A DNA stretch of 11,115 nt from Melioribacteraceae bacterium (GCA_015486905.1 WFQV01000254.1:1-11115), one strand, 5' to 3'. Numbered from the stretch's first letter, positions 1 through 7,302 are shown. Notes: generated by a model from the sequence alone, not told the origin. Numbers and translations: made by a program.

Positions 1-331
1 CCCAAAGAGAAATTGATAATTTATTATCGCAAGGCGTAAGATAATCCGAGTCTTTGATTTTTAAGTAACTATCAATCCCATTAAACAAGCAAGCGGAATT
101 TTTATTCCCAAATCTATCCTCCGTTAATTGGACATTGTGTGCAAAAATTTTATTTTCCAATTTGCTGCTATCAGCTACACTTTTATCGAACGGGAGATAC
201 AAGACTAAAAAATCTCTTGATATTTTATGTGCTTCTGTCTGTAACGGTGGCTCGGTTTCGTCATTATCAGCTACACCGCAAGAAAACAGCAGAGATGATA
301 ATAAAGCAAAAATCACAAGTTTATACTTCAT
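1..331 (-). CDS. LamG-domain (concanavalin-like) lipoprotein, 5' part only
   Basis: This is a partial gene that runs off the left edge; 110 codons are visible from an ATG at 331, preceded by AGAGG six bases upstream. The N-terminus is a lipoprotein signal: a short basic start (MKYK), a hydrophobic run, and LLFSC, so Cys18 is the likely lipidated residue. A polar linker follows (DNDETEPP). From about residue 42 the sequence matches the opening of a LamG_3/concanavalin A-like fold: YLPFD..VADSS, then DRFGNKNSACLFNGIDSYL, then LSISLW at the cut. In this family such domains bind carbohydrate or act as structural modules on surface and secreted proteins. The substrate and the C-terminal half cannot be seen. 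Location on an outer-membrane or periplasmic leaflet is inferred. The lipobox has Phe at -2, which is unusual, but loose lipoboxes occur in Bacteroidota. Confidence 0.85.
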   Translation of the reverse strand, partial: MKYKLVIFALLSSLLFSCGVADNDETEPPLQTEAHKISRDFLVLYLPFDKSVADSSKLENKIFAHNVQLTEDRFGNKNSACLFNGIDSYLKIKDSDYLTPCDNKLSISLW

Positions 332-402
332 ACCAGGCCTCTTTTCTAACGTAATTTGATAGTTAATATGTTAAAAAATTAACTTTTTTCAATTTTTTTT
401 AT

Positions 403-432
403 CAAAAATAAAAAAATTTCTTTGAAATACAA
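403..432 (-). promoter_or_regulatory. Bacteroidota-type promoter for the LamG lipoprotein
   Basis: Reading the minus strand, TTG (432-430) is followed by a 19-base spacer and TATTTTTG (410-403), an exact match to the TTG / TAnnTTTG elements known for the primary sigma factor of Bacteroidota. Transcription would start near 396 and leave a leader of about 65 bases before the ATG at 331. The region is very AT-rich, so chance matches are possible. The exact spacing and the same arrangement at gpmI support it. Confidence 0.55.
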
Positions 433-519
433 ATTCTAATCATTTTCCTATTTTGAGAGATTGTTTTTAATGTAACCGAAATTTATTTAAAATTCCCTTT
501 TTGTTTATCCATTGTTCAT

Positions 520-885
520 TTAATCGGAATCGAATTCCTCAATCATTTTTTTTATTTCCTCATCGTATTTCTCTTTCAATTTTTGATTAAACCCATGCGG
601 TTTGGGAACATTGGCATCGTAAACATCGGGGGCGAGAGTTTTTTGTCGCTCTTCGTCTAACATTTTGTAAGCCGTTATCTCAAAAAGAATTGCTTCGGCG
701 TCTTGCGGTGAATTTTTACTTTTAATTATTTCTGCCGACAAATCATCGATTGCCTTATTGCGTTCAGGTAGGGAGAGTTTTTCGAACCTTTTTGTTTTGT
801 TCAATCCGATTAACAATTTTGCGTAAATGTAATTTGCCTCAGCTGTGTCAAGATTATTTCTTTTTCTCATTATTTCGATTCCCAT
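520..885 (-). CDS. Hypothetical small charged cytoplasmic protein
   Basis: I do not recognise this protein. It has 121 residues from the first ATG (885), or 116 from an internal ATG at 870 (MRKRNN...). The second start is plausible because GGGA lies nine bases upstream of it, while the first has only a weak, close AGAAG. There is no signal peptide or membrane segment. The protein is rich in Lys and Glu, and most of it looks helical (AEANYIYAKLL, RNKAIDDLSAEIIK, AEAILFEITAYKML). It ends in an acidic, possibly coiled-coil tail (KLKEKYDEEIKKMIEEF). The repeated helix pairs could be TPR-like, but no consensus is clear. It is transcribed divergently from the secreted BamE-like protein, with only 67 bases between the starts, and lies upstream of the lipoprotein gene on the same strand. 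Codon use resembles its neighbours, so I consider it a real gene of unknown function. Confidence 0.7.
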   Translation of the reverse strand: MGIEIMRKRNNLDTAEANYIYAKLLIGLNKTKRFEKLSLPERNKAIDDLSAEIIKSKNSPQDAEAILFEITAYKMLDEERQKTLAPDVYDANVPKPHGFNQKLKEKYDEEIKKMIEEFDSD

Positions 886-901
886 CTTCTGTCTTTTGGT
901 T

Positions 902-931
902 TTGAATTGTTTTCTTCTTTCAATAATTTTA
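902..931 (+). promoter_or_regulatory. Candidate Bacteroidota-type promoter for the BamE-like gene
   Basis: TTG (902-904), a 19-base spacer and TAATTTTA (924-931) match the TTG / TAnnTTTG pattern except for the last base. The start of transcription would fall near 937, about 16 bases before the ATG at 953, leaving just enough leader for the TTAGGAG ribosome binding site (941-947). It lies in the short divergent gap, so any regulator bound here could affect both genes. Confidence 0.45.
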
Positions 932-952
932 CCCCTAAAATTAGGAGATTTA

Positions 953-1402
953 ATGCTAAAAATAAAATACTTTCTGCTCTTGTTTTTTGCCGCTACCTTT
1001 ATTTACGGACAGCAAAAGAAAATCACGAGGGAAGAATACAACAAAAAATACGAGAGTCTTAAAACTCAAAAGGAGAATTTTCTTAGAGAAAAAGCCGCAC
1101 TAAAATCATCGATTGACAGTTTAACGCAAGTGACGGCTCATTTGGATTCACTTCTTAAAGACTGCATGCCGGCGTATTTAATTCACAAATACGGGAAAAA
1201 AATCGGAACAAGGATTGCCCTAGGGAAAATCTGGAAAGGAATGAGTGAGAAAATGCTGAGGGACAGTTGGGGTAAACCGGACAAAGTTAGAACCAGAAGG
1301 TGGAAATGGGGTGTGTTCCGTCAATATTATTACGGCAACATTATTTACTTTTTCCGCGATGGCAAATTAATAGATTGGAAAGACGGCGGTAAACATAAGT
1401 AA
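953..1402 (+). CDS. Secreted small protein, coiled coil plus BamE/SmpA-like domain
   Basis: The protein has 149 residues. The reading frame stays open upstream to an ATG at 845, inside the divergent gene. I chose 953 because TTAGGAG sits five bases ahead of it and because the protein then begins with a clean signal peptide: MLKIKYF, a hydrophobic core, and probable cleavage after IYG near residue 19. Residues 22-70 form a Lys/Glu-rich heptad-like stretch (EEYNKKYESLKTQKENF...IDSLTQ), probably a coiled coil. The C-terminal half carries a BamE/SmpA/OmlA-like pattern: IWKGMSEKMLRDSWGKPDKV (residues 93-112), then a YYYG strand near 125-128 and FFRDGKLIDW (133-142). BamE-type domains are small periplasmic folds, often in the outer-membrane assembly machinery. 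The exact role here is unknown, and no lipobox cysteine follows the signal. It is a single gene ended by a strong terminator. Confidence 0.75.
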   Translation: MLKIKYFLLLFFAATFIYGQQKKITREEYNKKYESLKTQKENFLREKAALKSSIDSLTQVTAHLDSLLKDCMPAYLIHKYGKKIGTRIALGKIWKGMSEKMLRDSWGKPDKVRTRRWKWGVFRQYYYGNIIYFFRDGKLIDWKDGGKHK

Positions 1403-1410
1403 GTTTTTCG

Positions 1411-1440
1411 AAAGGGAGCTAAATATAAGCTCCCTTTTTT
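1411..1440 (+). terminator. Strong rho-independent terminator, probably shared with gpmI
   Basis: A nine-base stem, AAGGGAGCT (1412-1420) with AGCTCCCTT (1428-1436), encloses a 7-base loop and runs into six T on the plus strand, eight bases after the BamE-like stop codon. On the minus strand the stem follows the gpmI stop by 14 bases but has only a short T run (TTTCG). It may therefore work in both directions, more weakly for gpmI. Confidence 0.88.
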
Positions 1441-1453
1441 GGAAAATCCTAAT

Positions 1454-3082
1454 TTAAATAAATTCAATTAACGACGGGTCATAATCTTCTACTTTTTCAA
1501 ATCCCAATAAATTCAATATTGTAGCGGCAATGTTAGTCAAACCGCGCTTTTCAAGATTTGCCATTTTGTACTCGCCGTTGTATTGTGGGTCGTAAATAAT
1601 AAACGGAACAGGGTTGAGTGAATGCGAAGTTTTAATGATTTTCTCACCGTTTTTCATTGTAAACATTTCGTCTGCATTGCCATGGTCGGCAGTTACAAGT
1701 GCAATTCCGTCTAATTCTTTAATCACATCCAAAAGCTCACCAACGCATTTGTCAACGGTTTCAACCGCTTCAATTGCGGCTTTCATTACGCCGGTGTGTC
1801 CCACCATATCTCCGTTGGGGAAATTGAGTCTTCCCCACCGGTATTTGCCGCTCTTGAGCATTTCAATTGTTTTGTCTTTGATTTCCTCCGCTTTCATTTT
1901 AGGTTTTTGGTCGAAGGGGATTTGGTCCGAAGGAATTTCAACATATTTCTCAAGTTTCTCGTTGATGTAGCCGGAGCGGTTTCCGTTCCAAAAGTAAGTT
2001 ACATGCCCGAACTTTTGAGTTTCGGAAATTGCAAACGATGTTACTCCTTCCGCGCAAAGGTATTCACCAACTGTTCTGTCAATTGCAGGCGGGTGTACCA
2101 AAAAATGTTTTGGAATATGGAGGTCGCCGTCGTATTCCATCATTCCCGCGTAGAATACATCCGGCACTCTTTGCCTGTCAAATTCGGTAAATTCTTTTTC
2201 TTCAAATGCCTTTGAGATTTCAATTGCTCTGTCACCGCGGAAATTGAAAAATACAACGGCGTCTCCGTCTTCAATTGTTCCTACCGGTTTATCGTTATCG
2301 TCAACAATAACAAAAGAATCCAAATATTGATCGGTTGCCGAGGGGTCTTCGTCATACATTGTTTGTACTGCTTCCTCGGCGGATTTAAAATGCCGTGCAA
2401 TGCCGAGCACGTGGGCTTTCCAGCCCTTCTCAACAATTCGCCAGTCCGCGTTGTATCTATCCATAGTGGTAACCATCCTGCCGCCGCCTGAGGCTATTTT
2501 GTAATCGTAATTATGTTTTGAATTTATTTCCGCGAGGAGTTTTTCCGTGGGACGAATGTAAGTCAACGCTGTCCTTTCGCCTACGTCCCGCCCGTCCAAT
2601 AAAATGTGAAGTCTTACTCTCGGAATTCCTTCTTCAACGCACCTGTTAATCATGGCGAAAAGATGCTTAATATGCGAGTGGACGTTACCGTCCGATAGAA
2701 GTCCCATGAAATGAACCGTCCCGCTGCTCTTACCTTTCTCGATTACTTTTTTCCAGCTTTCGCTTTCAAAAATTTTTCCGGTTTCAATTGAAATATTCAC
2801 CAGCTTGGCGCCCTGTGCAAAAACTCTTCCCGCACCGAGTGCATTGTGTCCCACCTCGCTGTTGCCCATGTCGCCTTCGCTTGGTAATCCGACAGCAGGT
2901 CCGTGGGCTTTTAAAGTTGTGTAAAGCTGTGACTTCATTAGCTTATCTAAAGTCGGAGTGTTAGCCAAATAAACTGCGTTCGAATCGTCATGTTTCCCAA
3001 GTCCCACTCCGTCCATTATTATCAGAAGGAGAGGACCTTTCCGTCCGTGAAAGTTTTCAAGTTTATTTAAATGTAATTCCAT
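1454..3082 (-). CDS. gpmI: 2,3-bisphosphoglycerate-independent phosphoglycerate mutase
   Basis: This enzyme interconverts 3- and 2-phosphoglycerate in glycolysis and gluconeogenesis, in the cytoplasm, using two metal ions (usually Mn) and a phosphoserine intermediate. The whole family signature is present: IIMDGVG with metal ligand Asp24; GNSEVGH with nucleophile Ser75; SDGNVHSH (130-137), LLDGRD (161-166), GGRMVTTMDR (200-209) and FNFRGDRA (279-286) for substrate binding; ISETQKFGHVTYFWNG (352-367); DMVGHTG with Asp425 and His429; TADHGNADEM with Asp466 and His467; and SHSLNPVPF with His487. At 542 residues it is somewhat longer than the usual ~510, mainly through a 16-residue N-terminal extension. 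The ATG at 3082 has GAGG about seven bases upstream. It is a single gene, divergent from the aldehyde dehydrogenase, with its own promoter. Confidence 0.97.
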   Translation of the reverse strand: MELHLNKLENFHGRKGPLLLIIMDGVGLGKHDDSNAVYLANTPTLDKLMKSQLYTTLKAHGPAVGLPSEGDMGNSEVGHNALGAGRVFAQGAKLVNISIETGKIFESESWKKVIEKGKSSGTVHFMGLLSDGNVHSHIKHLFAMINRCVEEGIPRVRLHILLDGRDVGERTALTYIRPTEKLLAEINSKHNYDYKIASGGGRMVTTMDRYNADWRIVEKGWKAHVLGIARHFKSAEEAVQTMYDEDPSATDQYLDSFVIVDDNDKPVGTIEDGDAVVFFNFRGDRAIEISKAFEEKEFTEFDRQRVPDVFYAGMMEYDGDLHIPKHFLVHPPAIDRTVGEYLCAEGVTSFAISETQKFGHVTYFWNGNRSGYINEKLEKYVEIPSDQIPFDQKPKMKAEEIKDKTIEMLKSGKYRWGRLNFPNGDMVGHTGVMKAAIEAVETVDKCVGELLDVIKELDGIALVTADHGNADEMFTMKNGEKIIKTSHSLNPVPFIIYDPQYNGEYKMANLEKRGLTNIAATILNLLGFEKVEDYDPSLIEFI

Positions 3083-3113
3083 TTTTTACCTCATTCTTAA
3101 ATTTGTGATGACA

Positions 3114-3144
3114 CAAAAATACCACAATAAAAAATCACCTACAA
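3114..3144 (-). promoter_or_regulatory. Bacteroidota-type promoter for gpmI
   Basis: On the minus strand, TTG (3144-3142), a 20-base spacer and TATTTTTG (3121-3114) form an exact TTG / TAnnTTTG promoter. Transcription would begin near 3107, about 25 bases before the gpmI ATG, with the GAGG binding site inside that short leader. The -7 octamer is identical to the one upstream of the LamG lipoprotein. Confidence 0.6.
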
Positions 3145-3208
3145 TGCGCGAGATTAGTAATTGTTTCCACCGGCACGGGAAATCACCGCATTGATTTGCC
3201 GTATCGCT

Positions 3209-3238
3209 TTGGATATTGCCTTTGTTTTAGTTAATTTG
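3209..3238 (+). promoter_or_regulatory. Candidate promoter for the aldehyde dehydrogenase
   Basis: TTG (3209-3211), a 19-base spacer and TTAATTTG (3231-3238) match the TTG / TAnnTTTG pattern at all but one base. The expected start near 3244 gives a leader of about 40 bases. No clear Shine-Dalgarno sequence precedes the ATG at 3286, which is common in Bacteroidota. It lies in the 203-base divergent gap shared with the gpmI promoter. Confidence 0.4.
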
Positions 3239-3285
3239 AACAAAAAAGAATTTCCTTATTGAACACAAATAAAAATTGAATTGCC

Positions 3286-4680
3286 ATGATTGAAGCGATT
3301 TTTGAAAAACAGCTTGCCGCGAAGGAAAGAATAAATAATTCAACCTTTGCCGAGAGGAAGGAGAAACTAAAAAAAATCCTTCGCAAAACGCTGGAGCTAA
3401 AAACCGAGATTTCACAAGCCATTTATTCCGACTTCAAGAAACCGGCGGCTGAAACGGAGTTAACCGAAATTCTTCCGCTAACAATGGAAATCCGTAATAC
3501 TATTAGAAATCTCCACTATTGGGTGAAGCCTCTTAAAACCCGCACACCACTGGTACTGTTCGGTTCTTCGGGTAAAATTTATTACAGGCCTAAGGGTAAT
3601 GTACTGATTATTTCCCCTTGGAATTACCCTTTCCTGCTTTCGGTCGGCCCCATTGTTTCTGCTATTGCGGCGGGGAATACTATTGTGCTTAAGCCCTCGG
3701 AGCTAACGCCGAACACGTCGAATTTCCTTGCCGGATTTTTCAAGGACATTTTCGACGAATCCGAAGTTGCCGTAATAGAAGGGGGAAAAGAAACAGCACA
3801 GCAATTACTTAAACTCCCTTTTGATCATATTTTCTTTACCGGTGGAACAACGGTTGGTAAAATAGTAATGGAAGCGGCGGCTAAAAATCTTACGAGCGTT
3901 ACTTTGGAACTTGGCGGGAAATCTCCCGTCTTTATTGACGATTCGGCAAATCTGAAGCTCGCTGCACAGAGAATAGTGTGGGGCAAATATCTTAATGCGG
4001 GGCAAACGTGCATCGCACCGGATTACATTTTAATTAAAAAAGAAAAATTTGCACAATTTTTAAATTTGGCAAAGCATTTTATAAAGAAGTATTACGGCAA
4101 GGAATTAAAAAACAATCCCGCCGAATCTCTTTGTAATATCGTTAACGAAAGCAACGTTACAAGATTAAATTTTTTAATCAGCGATGCATTGTCGCACGGC
4201 GCCGTTTTGGAATACGGGGACAGAAATTCCGACAAGGGAAACTTCCTTTCTCCAAGGATTCTTAGCAATGTGAATTTGGAGAGTAGAATAATGGAAGAGG
4301 AAATCTTCGGACCAATAATGCCTATTCTCTTTTACAAAGATTTTGACAATGCTGTTCAAATAATAAGGAAAAATCCTAATCCGCTTTCTCTCTATTATTT
4401 CGGGAGCGATAAATCAACGCTTAGAAAATTAATTAACAAAGTTCCTGCCGGCGGAATTGTCGTAAACGACGTTGTGGTTCACTTTGCCAATACAAAAATG
4501 GAATTCGGCGGAGTAAGGCAAAGCGGCTTGGGAAAATCCCACGGCTATGCCGGTTTCAAGGCTTTCTCCAACGAGGTGCCTGTTTTGAGGCAGCCTAAAC
4601 ACACGGCAATTTCTTTAATCTACCCACCGTACAATAAGTTAAAGAAAAAAATAATTGATGGGATAATTAAGTATTTGTAG
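3286..4680 (+). CDS. Aldehyde dehydrogenase, class 3 / fatty-aldehyde type
   Basis: A 464-residue NAD(P)-dependent aldehyde dehydrogenase that oxidises aldehydes to carboxylic acids. The catalytic set is complete: SPWNYPF with Asn113 for the oxyanion hole, KPSE (136-139) for the cofactor, FFTGGTTVGK (183-192) for the dinucleotide fold, LELGGKSP with general base Glu208, and GQTCIAPDY with nucleophile Cys242. EEEIFGP near 337-343 and GGVRQSGLGKSHGYAGF (408-424) complete the family pattern. The short length (~460), QTCIAPDY and the HGYAGF motif fit the class-3 group (ALDH3/YwdH/coniferyl aldehyde-like) rather than the ~490-residue classes. The C-terminal tail is basic and hydrophobic (KLKKKIIDGIIKYL) and may touch the membrane, as in fatty-aldehyde dehydrogenases; this is inference. 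The exact substrate cannot be told. It is monocistronic or loosely linked to the transporter, whose ATG is 168 bases downstream. Confidence 0.94.
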   Translation: MIEAIFEKQLAAKERINNSTFAERKEKLKKILRKTLELKTEISQAIYSDFKKPAAETELTEILPLTMEIRNTIRNLHYWVKPLKTRTPLVLFGSSGKIYYRPKGNVLIISPWNYPFLLSVGPIVSAIAAGNTIVLKPSELTPNTSNFLAGFFKDIFDESEVAVIEGGKETAQQLLKLPFDHIFFTGGTTVGKIVMEAAAKNLTSVTLELGGKSPVFIDDSANLKLAAQRIVWGKYLNAGQTCIAPDYILIKKEKFAQFLNLAKHFIKKYYGKELKNNPAESLCNIVNESNVTRLNFLISDALSHGAVLEYGDRNSDKGNFLSPRILSNVNLESRIMEEEIFGPIMPILFYKDFDNAVQIIRKNPNPLSLYYFGSDKSTLRKLINKVPAGGIVVNDVVVHFANTKMEFGGVRQSGLGKSHGYAGFKAFSNEVPVLRQPKHTAISLIYPPYNKLKKKIIDGIIKYL

Positions 4681-4719
4681 AAGATTAAACAAATTTAAAT
4701 TCGTCAAGACATCCGTTGT

Positions 4720-4745
4720 CCCAACATATTTGGGGTGATTTGTTT
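4720..4745 (+). terminator. Weak possible terminator after the aldehyde dehydrogenase
   Basis: CCCAA (4720-4724) and TTGGG (4730-4734) can pair around a five-base loop, followed after GTGATTTG by TTTT. The stem is only five base pairs and the T run is offset, so this is a weak call. It is the only hairpin near the end of the gene. Confidence 0.25.
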
Positions 4746-4848
4746 TCTCCTTTTGATTTAAAATAATCTTTTATTTAACAGAAGTTTTTTCTGAATCTTT
4801 CCCTGCATTTGCGGATATTTGAAAACACAAAAAAGAATATTGGATTTA

Positions 4849-7053
4849 ATGGCTAAGAACAACAAAGGATTCGGAACAGCGCCGGTATTTTTTGCGGCTA
4901 TTTCAACCATATTGGGTGCAATACTCTTCTTGCGTTTCGGATATGCCACAGGAATGCTCGGGTTTTGGGGCGTCATCTTAATTATTTTAATCGGACACAT
5001 GGTTACAATACCTACCGCATTGGCTATTTCGGAGATAGCCACAAACGAGAAGGTAAAAGGCGGGGGCGAATATTTTATTATTTCGCGCTCATTCGGATTG
5101 AACATCGGTGCAACAATAGGAATAGCACTTTACCTTTCACAGGCAATCAGCGTTGCGTTTTACGTAATTGCTTTTACGGAAGCATTTAGTCCAATATTTG
5201 AACTAATTAAACAAAGTTACGGCATTGTCCTTCCTAAGCAAATAATTAGCATTCCCACGTTAATTCTGTTAGCCCTCGTGATTGTAAAAAAAGGTGCCGG
5301 CATGGGCATTAAGCTTCTTTACATTGTTGTGGGTGTCCTTTTTTTATCGCTCTTACTTTTCTTTTTGGGCGAACCGACCGGAGCGGCGGGAAATGTTTCA
5401 TTAATCAGCAGTTTTAAAAACACGGCGCAATTTTTCGTAGTCTTTGCAATTATCTTTCCGGCGTTTACCGGAATGACCGCCGGCGTTGGGCTTTCGGGGG
5501 ATTTGAAAGACCCGAAAAAATCAATTCCGATAGGAACCTTAGCCGGTACTATCGGAGGTATGATTGTTTACTTTTTTGTTACTTACAAACTTGCCGTTTC
5601 GGCTTCGCCGGAGGAGTTGATTTCCAACCAATTAATAATGAGCAAGATAGCCGTCTGGGGCTCCGTGATAATTCCTCTCGGTTTGGCGGCTTCAACTATT
5701 TCTTCGGCAATAGGTTCCGTTTTAGTGGCTCCCAGAACACTTCAAGCGTTGAGTAAAGATGAGGCATTCCCCTCGAAAAATATAAACAAATTTCTCGCCA
5801 CCGGGAAAGGAGAATTAAACGAACCTTTGAATGCAACAATTGTAACGAGCATAATTGCTTTGGGATTTGTGCTGATAGGAAGCATTAATGAAGTTGCTTC
5901 GATTATTACAATGTTCTTTATGGTAACTTACGGGTCAATTTCATTAATTTCCTTTCTGCACCATTTCGGCTCCGATCCCTCCTACCGTCCGACGTTCCGT
6001 TCACGCTGGTATGTTTCCCTCTTTGGCTTCCTGCTTGCTGTTTGGTTAATGTTCAAAATAAGTTTCTTCTATGCTTTTTTAGCCTTGGTTGTAATATCGG
6101 TTATTTACTTGGTGATTGTTCATTACCACAAGGATAGGAAGGGACTGGAGGCAATTTTCCAGGGTGCTATTTACCAATTTAGTAGAAAGGTTCAAGTCTT
6201 TCTACAGCAATCCAAAAAGAAAGATCAAGGCTGGCGTCCCTCCGCTATTTGCGTTTCCAGGGATTCCTTTAAGAGGGACAAGGCAATTAATCTCCTTGCT
6301 TGGATTTCCTACAGTTACGGCTTTGGTACCTACATTCATTTGCTTGACGGTTACTATTCCAAACAAACAAGGGAGGAAGCGAATGAAATTCACAAAAAGC
6401 TATTGGGGAAAACGAAGAACATTAAAGGCAATATCATTGTCGATACGATAATCTCCCCTTCGTTCACTTCCGCCATCGCTCAAGCTATTCAGCTTCCCAG
6501 TTCTTCGGGGATGGAAAACAATATGGTGATTTTTGAATTCGACAAATTAATCCCCGATAATTTAAATCAAATATTGGAGAACGTCTCTCTTGTTCAAGCG
6601 GGGAATTTCGACGTTTGTATTTTGGGCTCGTCTTCCCGTAACACTCAATTCTCAAACGGGATACATGTCTGGATTACAAACTGGGACGGGGACAATGCCA
6701 ACCTGATGATTTTACTAAGCTACATTATTTTAGTTCACCCGGATTGGCGCGACGGCTTTATTCAAATTTTTAGCCTTTGCCAGGAAGGTAAATACAGCGA
6801 AGAATTACTAAAATTAAAGGAGCTTGTTGAAACAGGGAGGCTACCAATATCGCCTAAGAATATTGAGGTAATCGAACAGAAAGAAGGGATTACTTTCAAA
6901 CAATTGGTTAACGAAAGGTCCTCGGAAGCGGGGTTGACTTTAATCGGTTTTAAGCAGGAGTCGGTTAAACACCAGGGCATAAAACTTTTTATGGGCTTTG
7001 AAAATATAGGTGATGTTCTGTTCGTTGATGCAGCAGGGTTTAAAAGAATTTAA
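4849..7053 (+). CDS. SLC12-like cation-chloride cotransporter family permease
   Basis: A 734-residue integral membrane protein of the APC superfamily. The N-terminal ~430 residues hold about 12 membrane segments (roughly 10-32, 38-63, 83-110, 133-148, 153-173, 192-216, 226-248, 266-297, 328-345, 347-372, 386-402 and 404-426). TILGAILFLRFG in segment 1 and FPAFTGMTAGV..SGDLKDPKKSIPIGTL at 203-230 closely resemble the Na-K-Cl cotransporter (SLC12) pattern and differ from ordinary amino-acid permeases. The remaining ~305 residues are soluble and cytosolic, as in SLC12 proteins, and include DWRDGFIQIFSLCQEGKYSE. Coupled transport of chloride with sodium and/or potassium is the family role; the actual ions here are inferred. 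I chose the ATG at 4849. An in-frame TTG at 4819 would add ten residues but has only a GGA three bases upstream. No clear promoter was found in the 168-base gap before it. Confidence 0.85.
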   Translation: MAKNNKGFGTAPVFFAAISTILGAILFLRFGYATGMLGFWGVILIILIGHMVTIPTALAISEIATNEKVKGGGEYFIISRSFGLNIGATIGIALYLSQAISVAFYVIAFTEAFSPIFELIKQSYGIVLPKQIISIPTLILLALVIVKKGAGMGIKLLYIVVGVLFLSLLLFFLGEPTGAAGNVSLISSFKNTAQFFVVFAIIFPAFTGMTAGVGLSGDLKDPKKSIPIGTLAGTIGGMIVYFFVTYKLAVSASPEELISNQLIMSKIAVWGSVIIPLGLAASTISSAIGSVLVAPRTLQALSKDEAFPSKNINKFLATGKGELNEPLNATIVTSIIALGFVLIGSINEVASIITMFFMVTYGSISLISFLHHFGSDPSYRPTFRSRWYVSLFGFLLAVWLMFKISFFYAFLALVVISVIYLVIVHYHKDRKGLEAIFQGAIYQFSRKVQVFLQQSKKKDQGWRPSAICVSRDSFKRDKAINLLAWISYSYGFGTYIHLLDGYYSKQTREEANEIHKKLLGKTKNIKGNIIVDTIISPSFTSAIAQAIQLPSSSGMENNMVIFEFDKLIPDNLNQILENVSLVQAGNFDVCILGSSSRNTQFSNGIHVWITNWDGDNANLMILLSYIILVHPDWRDGFIQIFSLCQEGKYSEELLKLKELVETGRLPISPKNIEVIEQKEGITFKQLVNERSSEAGLTLIGFKQESVKHQGIKLFMGFENIGDVLFVDAAGFKRI

Positions 7054-7073
7054 TCTTAATCAGATTATTTTTT
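7051..7073 (+). terminator. AT-rich terminator overlapping the transporter stop codon
   Basis: TAATCT (7051-7056) pairs with AGATTA (7062-7067) around a five-base loop and is followed directly by six T (7068-7073). The first three bases of the stem are the stop codon. The six-pair stem is AT-rich, so efficiency is uncertain, but the geometry is right. Confidence 0.55.
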
Positions 7074-7110
7074 AGCCGCTAATTACACGAATTTAGTCAT
7101 AAGTCTTAAG

Positions 7111-7142
7111 CCCCACTCCTTGCGTTAAAAAATTAGCAGGGG
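7111..7142. repeat. Imperfect hairpin with one-sided bulges
   Basis: The two arms are CCCC / TGC / TAA on the left and TTA / GCA / GGGG on the right. ACTCCT and GT bulge only on the left side, and an AAAA loop closes the stem. The one-sided bulges look like an inverted repeat whose right arm has lost bases. It is too far from either gene for an obvious role. Confidence 0.3.
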
Positions 7143-7159
7143 AATAATTAGTAACGAGT

Positions 7160-7207
7160 CTCAACCTTAACCTCAAACTTAACCTTAATCTCAACCTTAA
7201 TTTCAAC
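7160..7207. repeat. Degenerate tandem repeat, 6-base period
   Basis: Eight consecutive units with consensus CTYAAY: CTCAAC, CTTAAC, CTCAAA, CTTAAC, CTTAAT, CTCAAC, CTTAAT, TTCAAC. Differences are almost all C/T changes at positions 3 and 6. There is no G on the plus strand in the block. Confidence 0.85.
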
Positions 7208-7230
7208 CTCCAAACAAAAAATATCAGAAC

Positions 7231-7278
7231 AATCATGCAACCATCCAACCATGCATTCATCCAATCATGCAATCAATT
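7231..7278. repeat. Degenerate tandem repeat, 8-base period
   Basis: Five full units and a partial sixth with consensus AAYCATSC: AATCATGC, AACCATCC, AACCATGC, ATTCATCC, AATCATGC, AATCAATT. It begins 23 bases after the 6-base block and keeps its register throughout. Confidence 0.85.
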
Positions 7279-7302
7279 TACTCATCACTCATTACGAAAT
7301 TA

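Noticed and set aside
135..359. Open plus-strand frames of 71-74 codons at the left edge
   Set aside because: They lie opposite the LamG lipoprotein, have no binding site and give a protein without recognisable features. The minus-strand frame has a signal peptide, lipobox and domain match.
845..952. N-terminal extension of the BamE-like gene to an ATG at 845
   Set aside because: It would overlap the divergent gene and put a second hydrophobic stretch ahead of a clean signal peptide. TTAGGAG supports the start at 953.
4779..4793. Inverted repeat CAGAA-GTTTT-TTCTG before the transporter
   Set aside because: A five-pair stem in AT-rich DNA, with no conserved leader element or riboswitch features around it.
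4758..5105. Minus-strand frame of 115 codons over the transporter start
   Set aside because: It overlaps the transporter's first membrane segments antisense, lacks a binding site and shows no family features.
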